A stretch of DNA of 64,000 nt from Omphiscola glabra. Its lineage: Eukaryota > Mollusca > Gastropoda > Lymnaeidae. The DNA lies in assembly GCA_964017045.1 (NCBI GenBank), contig OZ024809.1, forward strand, positions 682,001-746,000, read 5' to 3'. This document shows, piece after piece, positions 54,747 to 64,000 of the stretch. The translations under genes were made by a program, and so were the position numbers. Numbering within the stretch: position 1 is the stretch's first letter; each line of letters opens with the position of its first letter. The notes below the pieces were generated by a model. That model was not told the DNA's origin and did not search any database. It saw only the letters and a program-made list of their open reading frames with translations.

Positions 54747-57700
54747 AGGACTTAAACATAAGCCATTGGCGTGGAAGGCCCTATTACCCACATCAGGACT
54801 TGTACATAAGCCATTGGCGTGGAAGGCCCTATTACCCACATGAGGACTTGTACATAAGCCATTGGTGTGGAAGGCCCTATTACCCACATGAGGACTTAAA
54901 CATAAGCCATTGGCGTGGAAGGCCCTATTACCCACATCAGGACTTAAACATAAGCCATTGGCGTGGAAGGCCCTATTACCCACATCAGGACTTAAACATA
55001 AGCCATTGGCGTGGAAGGCCCTATTACCCACATCAGGACTTAAACATAAGCCATTGGCGTGGAAGGCCCTATTACCCACATGAGGACTTGTACATAAGCC
55101 ATTGGTGTGGAAGGCCCTATTACCCACATCAGGACTTAAACATAAGCCATTGGCGTGGAAGGCCCTATTACCCACATCAGGACTTGTACATAAGCCATTG
55201 GCGTGGAAGGCCCTATTACCCACATCAGGACTTGTACATAAGCCATTGGCGTGGAAGGCCCTATTACCCACATCAGGACTTAAACATAAGCCATTGGCGT
55301 GGAAGGCCCTATTACCCACATGAGGACTTAAACATAAGCCATTGGCGTGGAAGGCCCTATTACCCACATCAGGACTTAAACATAAGCCATTGGCGTGGAA
55401 GGCCCTATTACCCACATGAGGACTTAAACATAAGCCATTGGCGTGGAAGGCCCTATTACCCACATCAGGACTTGTACATAAGCCATTGGCGTGGAAGGCC
55501 CTATTACCCACATGAGGACTTAAACATAAGCCATTGGCGTGGAAGGCCCTATTACCCACATGAGGACTTAAACATAAGCCATTGGCGTGGAAGGCCCTAT
55601 TACCCACATCAGGACTTAAACATAAGCCATTAGCGTGGAAGGCCCTATTACCCACATCAGGACTTAAACATAAGCCATTGGCGAGGAAGGCCCTATTACC
55701 CACATGAGGACTTAAACATAAGCCATTGGCATGGAAGGCCCTATTACCCACATGAGGACTTAAACATAAGCCATTGGCGTGGAAGGCCCTATTACCCACA
55801 TGAGGACTTCTACATAAGCCATTAGCGTGGAAGGCCCTATTACCCACATGAGGACTTAAACATAAGCCATTGGCGTGGAAGGCCCTATTACCCACATCAG
55901 GACTTAAACATAAGCCATTGGCGTGGAAGGCCCTATTACCCACATGAGGACTTAAACATAAGCCATTGGCGTGGAAGGCCCTATTACCCACATCAGGACT
56001 TAAACATAAGCCATTGGCGTGGAAGGCCCTATTACCCACATCAGGACTTAAACATAAGCCATTGGCGTGGAAGGCCCTATTACCCACATGAGGACTTAAA
56101 CATAAGCCATTGGCGTGGAAGGCCCTATTACCCACATGAGGACTTAAACATAAGCCATTGGCGTGGAAGGCCCTATTACCCACATGAGGACTTAAACATA
56201 AGCCATTGGCGTGGAAGGCCCTATTACCCACATCAGGACTTAAACATAAGCCATTGGCGTGGAAGGCCCTATTACCCACATCAGGACTTAAACATAAGCC
56301 ATTGGCGTGGAAGGCCCTATTACCCACATGAGGACTTAAACATAAGCCATTGGCGTGGAAGGCCCTATTACCCACATCAGGACTTAAACATAAGCCATTG
56401 GCGTGGAAGGCCCTATTACCCACATCAGGACTTAAACATAAGCCATTGGCGTGGAAGGCCCTATTACCCACATGAGGACTTAAACATAAGCCATTGGCGT
56501 GGAAGGCCCTATTACCCACATGAGGACTTAAACATAAGCCATTGGCGTGGAAGGCCCTATTACCCACATCAGGACTTGTACATAAGCCATTGGCGTGGAA
56601 GGCCCTATTACCCACATGAGGACTTAAACATAAGCCATTGGCGTGGAAGGCCCTATTACCCACATGAGGACTTAAACATAAGCCATTGGCGTGGAAGGCC
56701 CTATTACCCACATGAGGACTTAAACATAAGCCATTAGCGTGGAAGGCCCTATTACCCACATCAGGACTTAAACATAAGCCATTGGCGTGGAAGGCCCTAT
56801 TACCCACATGAGGACTTAAACATAAGCCATTGGCATGGAAGGCCCTATTACCCACATGAGGACTTAAACATAAGCCATTGGCGTGGAAGGCCCTATTACC
56901 CACATGAGGACTTCTACATAAGCCATTAGCGTGGAAGGCCCTATTACCCACATGAGGACTTAAACATAAGCCATTGGCGTGGAAGGCCCTATTACCCACA
57001 TCAGGACTTAAACATAAGCCATTGGCGTGGAAGGCCCTATTACCCACATGAGGACTTAAACATAAGCCATTGGCGTGGAAGGCCCTATTACCCACATCAG
57101 GACTTAAACATAAGCCATTGGCGTGGAAGGCCCTATTACCCACATGAGGACTTAAACATAAGCCATTGGCGTGGAAGGCCCTATTACCCACATGAGGACT
57201 TAAACATAAGCCATTGGCGTGGAAGGCCCTATTACCCACATGAGGACTTAAACATAAGCCATTGGCGTGGAAGGCCCTATTACCCACATGAGGACTTAAA
57301 CATAAGCCATTGGCGTGGAAGGCCCTATTACCCACATGAGGACTTAAACATAAGCCATTGGCGTGGAAGGCCCTATTACCCACATCAGGACTTAAACATA
57401 AGCCATTGGCGTGGAAGGCCCTATTACCCACATCAGGACTTAAACATAAGCCATTGGCGTGGAAGGCCCTATTACCCACATGAGGACTTAAACATAAGCC
57501 ATTGGCGTGGAAGGCCCTATTACCCACATCAGGACTTAAACATAAGCCATTGGCGTGGAAGGCCCTATTACCCACATCAGGACTTAAACATAAGCCATTG
57601 GCGTGGAAGGCCCTATTACCCACATGAGGACTTAAACATAAGCCATTGGCGTGGAAGGCCCTATTACCCACATGAGGACTTGTACATAAGCCATTGGCGT

Positions 57701-58150
57701 GGAAGGCCCTATTACCCACATCAGGACTTAAACATAAGCCATTGGCGTGGAAGGCCCTATTACCCACATCAGGACTTAAACATAAGCCATTGGCGTGGAA
57801 GGCCCTCTTACCCACATGAGGACTTGTACATAAGCCATTGGCGTGGAAGGCCCTATTACCCACATCAGGACTTAAACATAAGCCATTGGCGTGGAAGGCC
57901 TTATTACCCACATCAGGACTTAAACATAAGCCATTGGCGTGGAAGGCCCTATTACCCACATTAGGACTTAAACATAAGCCATTGGCGTGGAAGGCCCTAT
58001 TACCCACATCAGGACTTAAACATAAGCCATTGGTGTGGAAGGCCCTATTACCCACATCAGGACTTAAACATAAGCCATTGGCGTGGAAGGCCCTATCACC
58101 CACATGAGGACTTAAACATAAGCCATTGGCGTGGAAGGCCCTATTACCAA
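54747..58150. repeat. 48-bp minisatellite, ~71 copies, open in a minus-strand frame
   Basis: Unit contains AGGACTTAAACATAAGCCAT, TGGCGTGGAAGGCCCTATTA and CCCACATC. On the minus strand one frame stays open for 1172 codons (54702-58220), repeating 16 residues (HANGLCLSPDVGNRAF). The recurrent variants I read (Asp/His, Leu/Thr, Ala/Thr) mostly change the amino acid, there is no signal peptide, and nothing unique is at either end. I treat it as noncoding. Confidence 0.93.
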
Positions 58151-59535
58151 CAACGTCTCCACTTGCTACAAGCGTGTGCAAAGAAATCAATTGATATTTA
58201 ATGCTATTCTTTAAAAACAAATCACATAATGGTGTGTCCGTGATCGAAATAAAGGGAACTGATTCCGGATTATTCCCCCTTTGTTAGCATCGACACAACG
58301 CTCATGCTTACACTTTGTAACTATGTGGTTACGTCACACCGATTGCAATATCGATAAAATACGAATACGGTTATACAATCATGTTATCATATACCAACTT
58401 CTTTTGTTATGTAGAGCAAGGGACATTACTGTTCAATAAAAAAATGTTTTGTTCAACACGCTGATTGTCTTTAGATTTCCCTTGCGCTGTTTAAAAACGT
58501 GTTTTGTTATAGATAACAGGAAATGTCGCCCTAGTGATATCGATATTATTAAATAATTTGGGCTTTGCCGTAGCTATTATAATATTAAACCTAGTGGCAG
58601 CAGTTCGTAGCCTATGACAATAAAGCCTGTTGTAGGAAGACATTTATGTCAGCATACATCGATTGAACAGGCTAATCGATAAATAATTAATCTAACACTA
58701 TTAGATAAAATTTGCATTTGTAAAACGTCAAATAAAAATATTATTTAAATAAATAAATATACATACATGTGACATGTGTTTAAAATAAATTATGTATATA
58801 TATAATATATATAATAGGCCTATAGGCCTATATTTAATAAATAAATCAATTTAGAGTGCTTTATATATATATAATACAAAAAAATAACATTCTCACTCTG
58901 GGTAAAGAAGTTAGGGAAATTTAGTGGTTAAAATTTAAACAAAATGTAATATTTTTTAAAACTTTACAAGTTGCTCTTAAAAGTTAGTTCTGGCATTAGT
59001 AACCGCGATGTGACGCCACAGAATGGCTGGTTTCTGTCTTTGATAAATTACTTTCAAAAATGTCTTATTTAAATTTAAATGTTGTTAAAACTTTCTGGGA
59101 TTTTAGCTTATGGTATGAAAATTAGAATTTGTTACGAACCAAATACAAAATAAAAAGTCCATTTATTTGGTTCAATAAAAGAATCTTCTTATCAGATCTT
59201 TCTTAGAAATAAAAATAGAAACGACCGTCTTACAACTTTCTGGCATCTTTCCGACAACTGTTTTATAATTTTTCGACAACTTTCATACAACCCTTTTACA
59301 ACGTTACAAACAACTTTTTGACAATTTTCTTACAACTGTTTTACAAATTTCTAACAACTTTCTGACTACTGACTCGTTTAACAATCCAATCGTTGTTTCA
59401 ATCATCTCGATGATTGTTTTATGAATATTGTTAATATTTTATTTTTGCACCAATCAAATCTTATGAAATATATGACACGAAGATGCAGATCAAATGGAAA
59501 AAGTTAACAGTTAAAAGTTAACAATTCACCCGACT
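58151..59535. other. No gene recognised
   Basis: AT-rich unique sequence with a TA-rich core (58790-58880) and a run of ACAACTTTCNNACAACT-like words at about 59230-59370. Would be intronic if the candidate first exon at 59540 is real. Confidence 0.5.
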
Positions 59536-59539
59536 CACC

Positions 59540-59622
59540 TGAGAACTGTTTCTGGAAGCTAAGTTTAACACGTTGGGAAGTGAACCTGTGACAAGAGACC
59601 TCACTGGGACAAAGCTATTTAA
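59540..59622 (-). promoter_or_regulatory. Candidate TATA-like promoter and noncoding first exon
   Basis: On the minus strand a TATA-like CCTTAAATAGC at about 59622 is followed about 30 nt later by GTCACAGG, and at 59540 by a perfect 5' splice site, TCTCAG/GTGAGT. This layout fits a short 5' UTR exon that could splice to the acceptor at 49012. No transcript evidence. Confidence 0.35.
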
Positions 59623-59659
59623 GGCGATATCACGTCCCGCGAGGCTACGCTACCTCGCG

Positions 59660-60085
59660 CGAGACATCGCTCTCCTGGGGAGTGCGCAAGTGCAGACAGA
59701 TTCCGTGTGATTGAAGAGCCAGTGTTTAAAAAAAAAAAAAAAACTATGGTTATTAAAGTATTTCCCCCATGAAGGCAGAAGGAAGTGTGTGCTAAAACAT
59801 AGATCTCTTAAGGAAGTGTGTGCTAAAACATAGATCTCTTGCAACGGAGTGGAAAAGGGGGGTGGGTAAAAATGGATTGGTATCTCAGTGCATTGTGGAT
59901 TTGGGGGGGGGGGGGGGGGGGGTTACAGTGTCTCATTGCGTGGTGACGTGGTGACGTGGTGACGGAGTTCTTAGTGTCTGCCTGTTTGCAATCATTGTTC
60001 TAAAACTTGATGTGTGACACAGGCCAGTTCAGGGGGGGGGGGGGCGATCGTACACGCAGCCCACGCAGCCCACGCAGCGCACTGT
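59660..60085. other. Low-complexity stretch without gene
   Basis: Contains a duplicated GGAAGTGTGTGCTAAAACAT, G runs at about 59905-59922 and 60032-60044, and GTGACGTG repeats. Confidence 0.6.
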
Positions 60086-60089
60086 GACT

Positions 60090-60225
60090 ATCCATCCCAC
60101 AACACTGCCCACCCAGCACACTATCCATCCCACAACACTGTCCACCCAGCACACTTTCCATCCCACAACACACTGTCCACCCAGCACACTATCCATCCCA
60201 CAACACACTGCCCACCCCACACCTC
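60090..60225. repeat. ~33-bp minisatellite, ~4 copies
   Basis: Unit contains CCATCCCACAACACTGTCCA and CCCAGCACACTAT. A single related stretch (ACAACACACTGTCCACGCAG) recurs at about 63885. Confidence 0.9.
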
Positions 60226-60514
60226 ACTGCTCACCCTTTTTTTTTTCACGAGTTTGGACCCCAAACAAGTGAATATAACCAGACATAATATATTAGTGTG
60301 TCGTGTTTTCATGTTTACGACATTTTTTTTTTTAATAAGCATATTAGAATATTTGGAGGCGTTATCTTAGCGTAACAAAATTTTAAAATTTAACCGATGC
60401 TGATTTCTTATTTCTGGATAAATGTTAAATAAATGTTTAGCCTCCTGTCATTTTATTAAAAATCTGGCTAATAATAATTATGCTAAAACGATTTGACGTC
60501 AATTAATATTCCGA

Positions 60515-60690
60515 AGTGGCTATTGGTACCCGGGTACCGGAAGTGAGAAGTTGGGATTAAAAAACGATTTAAAATATTATTGTTTGGTTTGTAAGACCAA
60601 ATGAGGTATCAAATGAAAGATAATTGAATGGACTATACGTTTTTAATCTTAATTCTTCATTTAAACTAAAATAAACTAATATGCCTTAAT
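60515..60690 (+). mobile_element. Solo arm of the foldback element family
   Basis: GAAGTGGCTATTGGTACCCG through GAAGTGAGAAGTTGGGAT, GAGGTATCAAATGAAA and CTTAATTCTTCA matches the left arm of 39150-39575 closely. No inverted partner next to it. Confidence 0.85.
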
Positions 60691-61570
60691 ATTCAGGCAA
60701 CAACAAAACATTTCTGTACACTGGCAAGTGTGCTTTGGTCGACGTCTGCTGACGTAGTTTTAATGACTAGCACGGCTGACGAACGTGTAGACAAAAGGGA
60801 CCCTATTCTTATGCATGTGTCCGTACTTATGTTTTACTGCTGCCTAGCAACCGGCGTAAACAACACTGTCTCAGTTTTAATTGTGCAAGGGGCATTACAT
60901 GTGGTGGCGTCACTAGGGGATGCGGGGGTGCAGCAAATGTAAAATGGCAAATTTGACAGAGCTCGCCGGAGTCGTTTTCGTAACATAGACTATACAAGGT
61001 AAATACAAGGGCCAGAGTGCCATCAGAGCGTATAGTGCTTTCCTACAACTACAAGATGAGTGCCAGGGCATAAATTTGTTCACTTTTTAGGATCGTTCAC
61101 TTCGTAAAAACAAACAGTTGAACTTGTATGCCCATTCCCTTTTTATGGTGAATTGTCTGATAGTGAACTTCTACTTGAAATACCACGTCTACGTCTGATA
61201 GTGAAATTCTACTCGATGAAGTGATTGACATGTTTGATGAAGTGATTGACTGGTTTAGTGAAATGATTGAAGATTTGATGGAGTGTTTGACTGGTTTGAT
61301 GAAGTGATTGACAGGTTTGCATCTTTGAAGACGAGGAAAGTAAACGTTAACCTTAAAGTCTGTGGTGTCAATGGAAAGATAAGTAAACACTGCTTCCTTA
61401 AAGTCTATGTTTTCTTCTCATGTCTACAGGTGGACGAGGACTAAATTTACTAACAATACTACAAGCCAGGATATTCATAATGCCAAGCGACAAAAGCAAA
61501 AATAGAGGGTGGCAAAAAATTCTCGAAAAGTTTGTTGATATTTGTGTTTTGTTGTATCAATTTCCTATTA
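60691..61570. other. No gene recognised
   Basis: Unique sequence. 61190-61320 has irregular GAAGTGATTGACAGGTTTGA copies. GGCGTCACTAGGGG at about 60906 may be a transposon end. Confidence 0.5.
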
Positions 61571-61574
61571 AAAA

Positions 61575-62145
61575 AACTGATATAACAGCAGGCCTAAGTA
61601 TGATCCAAAATAACAGCAGGCCTTAAGTATGATCCAACATAACAGCAGGCCTAAGTATCATCCAACATAACAGCAGGCCTAAGTATCATCCAATATAACA
61701 GTAGGCCTAATTATCATCCAATATAAAAACAGTACGCTTAACTATTATCCAACATAAAAACAGTAGGCCTAACTATCATCCAATAAAACAGTAGGCCTAA
61801 CTATCATCCAAAATAACAGTATGTCTAACTATCATCCAAAGGAACAGCAGGCCTAAGTATCATCCAAAATAACATTAGGCCTAACTGTCATCCTATATAA
61901 CAGTAGGCCTAACTATCATCCAATATAACAGTAGGCTTAACTATCATCCAACATAAAAACAGTAGACCTAACTATCATCCAATATAAAAACTGTAGGCCC
62001 AACTATCATCCAATAAAACAATAGGCTTAACTATCATCCAACATAAAAACAGTAGACCTAACTATCATCCAATATAAAAACAGCAGGCCCAACTATCATC
62101 CAATATAACAGTAGGCCCAACTATCATCCAATATAACAGTAGGCC
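61575..62145. repeat. ~28-bp minisatellite, ~20 copies
   Basis: Unit contains AACAGTAGGCCTAACTATCA and TCCAATAT, with AAAAACAG insertions. Confidence 0.95.
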
Positions 62146-62489
62146 TATCATTGAATATAAAGAATTAATCGATTCAAGTCGTTTGGGGGGGGGGAGGGGG
62201 GTGATTGACACCCTGATTTTCCAGCAGCGGGGGACACCTACACTTGTGACGCCCTTGAATACATGTCTAAAATGGTGCCCTTCAATGTGTCTGTAGTTTA
62301 AGTAAAAAAAATAATCAGTATTTTTAAATCCCACTTTTATTTTACTCTAAATATTGCACACGCACGAAATTATATTAGTAATATGATTGCACGTGTACCT
62401 GACCTACAGCTACATTACATTTAAAAAGGGCATAAGCTGGTAAGAAAAAAAATAGAAAGACAAAAATAGTCTGAAGAAAGAGGGACAGG

Positions 62490-62960
62490 GGAGCGAGAGA
62501 AATAGGGGGGGGGAGAAAAAGCGAGAGAGAAGAGAAAGAGAGAAGTAGTGGAGAGGGGAAAGAGAGATAGGGGAGAGAGAGGGGGAGGTAAAGATAAAGT
62601 AAGAGAGGAGGAGGGAGTGGAGAGAGAGAATGAGAGGTAGAGAAGAGAGAGAGGTGAGAGGAGGAAGGGAGGACTTAAAGAAGCGAGAGAGGGAAGAGAG
62701 AGAGAAGCGAGAGAGAGAAGCGAGAGAGAGAAGCGAGAGAGAGAGAAGCGTGAGAGATAAGCGTGAGAGAGAAGCGAGAGAGAGAAGCGTGAGAGAGAAG
62801 CGAGAGGGAGAGGCGAGAGAGAGAAGCGTGAGAGAGAAGCGAGAGGGAGAAGCGAGAGAGAGAAGCGTGAGAGAGAAGCGAGATGGAGAAGCGAGAGAGA
62901 GAAGTGAGATGGAGAAGCGAGAGAGAGAAGTGAGAGTGAGAGAGAGGGAGAGATGGACAG
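62490..62960. repeat. GA-rich (purine) tract
   Basis: AGAGAGAGAAGCGAGAGAGA-like units on the plus strand, about 470 bp nearly all purine. Followed to about 63420 by unique sequence with a C run at 63352-63368 and no recognised gene. Confidence 0.93.
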
Positions 62961-63419
62961 AAACAATACTATACATGTTGGAACAAGTGCCAGGTCGAGA
63001 CTGGCGGAGGCACATACAGTCAAACTCCACGCCACCCCAAAAAAATTGTTTTAAAAAAATCACTACAGGCAAATCAACTGTTGTTCTGTTTTACATGTGT
63101 TGACACTTCTTCCTAGACTCATCTCACGCTTGCCCTTTCTGCCCCTCCACCCTTGCTGTCGTCAAAAGAAGAGGACGCTAAATCCACAGCCTCCCACCCC
63201 CACTCATCCCCTCTCCCCGTCGCAGTTTTACGTCTCAAGAAAAGTTAACGGCTTTTCTTGTCTCCCCTAGTTCTATAACTTATTCTGTATAGAGAAGCCC
63301 ATTACTGCCATAAATGAAGTCATTGCAAGTATGTTCTAGAGCAAATCAATTCCCCCCCCCCCCCCCCCACACACCAATGTGTATGCCTTCGAAACTCGAG
63401 TGATCCCTTTTCTTTTCCA

Positions 63420-63775
63420 AGTTGAGCCGTTTTCCTCTGGGGTTTTGGTGGTGTACCCACTTCACTCCCCTGTCATTCTGCATTCTTTCTAAGCGTCCCG
63501 TCCAGCGCAGCCCGCCCTTTCTTTATTTCTGCTACTAGCGTGGGATCCGCATATAGACTTTACAATTCCTGGTTGGCTCGTATTCTCCATCCATATTCAT
63601 CCTTTGTTGGTCCGTATAGTTTCCGAAGAACTTTTCTCTCACAAGTGTTAAACAGGTTTTCTGCCGTTTGTTTTACGGTCCCAGTTTCACTTGCATATGT
63701 TACAACTCGTCTGATTACAGTTTTATAAATAATTTTCTTTGTTTTTCTTGTAATGCTTTTGCTTTTCAGTATTTT
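63420..63775 (-). pseudogene. LINE C-terminal fragment (RTE/craniofacial-protein-like type)
   Basis: The minus strand reads KIIYKTVIRRVVTYASETG, ENLFNTCERKVLRKLYGP and GWRIRANQEL, then a TAA, SLYADPTLVAEIKK, and after a frameshift RWTGRLERMQNDRGVKW. This is the conserved C-terminus found after the reverse transcriptase in several non-LTR families (L(K)YGP...WR.R.N.EL, RW.G..ERM). One stop and at least one frameshift show decay. Confidence 0.75.
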
Positions 63776-64000
63776 CTATTTACTGAAGTTTGCCCTCTTT
63801 CCAGCCTATATTCTTTTTTTTAAAAATATTTTTCAGTTAGTAATTCGTTTCCTTCATTTAATAAAGATCCTATGCTTTATATCCACAACACACTGTCCAC
63901 GCAGTACACTATCCACCCCACAACACAGCCTATATCCTTTTGTTTATTATTTTCAGTTAGTAATTCGTTTCTTTCGTTTAATAAAGATTCTTTGCTTTTG

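Noticed and set aside
1..58150. CRISPR-like regular repeats
   Set aside because: Units are head-to-tail with no unique spacers, the gene context is eukaryotic and there are no cas genes.
62410..63103. Ser/Leu-rich and Arg/Glu-rich frames of 157-220 codons
   Set aside because: They are translations of the GA tract on each strand.

Overview
This is a eukaryotic, animal window. The main gene is a spliced, minus-strand copy of Integrator complex subunit 4 (INTS4). I reconstructed 17 coding exons between 38711 (start codon) and 1677. Every junction has AG/GT splice sites, and the phases close into one open frame of 875 codons. The C-terminal end, roughly 90-110 residues by comparison with the human protein as I recall it, lies beyond base 1. 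The organism is probably an invertebrate, possibly a mollusc. I infer this from the AT-rich background, the transposon mix and the huge minisatellites; nothing here fixes the species.

Tandem repeats dominate. About 45 different minisatellites (periods about 13 to 71 bp) fill roughly half of the 64 kb. Inside INTS4 they make up most of the introns, including a 7.7 kb array of a 26-bp unit, a 3 kb array of a 27-bp unit, a 3.1 kb array of a 62-bp unit and a 2 kb array of a 71-bp unit. Two arrays overlap splice junctions. The 62-bp array repeats the 3' splice site and first ~25 nt of exon 5 about 50 times. The 42-bp array repeats the 5' splice site of exon 13 about 12 times. Several other arrays start within about 20 nt of a 5' splice site.

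Upstream of INTS4 (38.7-48.8 kb) are transposon remains and more arrays: a foldback element, a broken EN-RT LINE inserted in a minisatellite, a tRNA-derived SINE-like segment, and a 207-bp non-autonomous hAT element with an intact 8-bp target duplication. A larger decayed hAT with transposase remnants and a nested LINE fragment sits in INTS4 intron 15, and a Tc1/mariner-like TA-flanked element sits in intron 12.

From 48.8 to 59.7 kb there may be a second minus-strand gene. A 55-residue protein with a good N-myristoylation start (MGCKGSK) is read from an exon with a 3' splice site just before its ATG. A candidate noncoding first exon with a perfect CAG/GTGAGT donor and a TATA-like box lies near 59.6 kb. 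The ~10.5 kb between them is mostly minisatellite, including 19/20-bp and 48-bp arrays. The 48-bp array holds a 1172-codon open frame that I judge to be a by-product of a period divisible by three. The last 4 kb holds a solo arm of the foldback family, arrays, a GA tract and a broken LINE C-terminus at the right edge.
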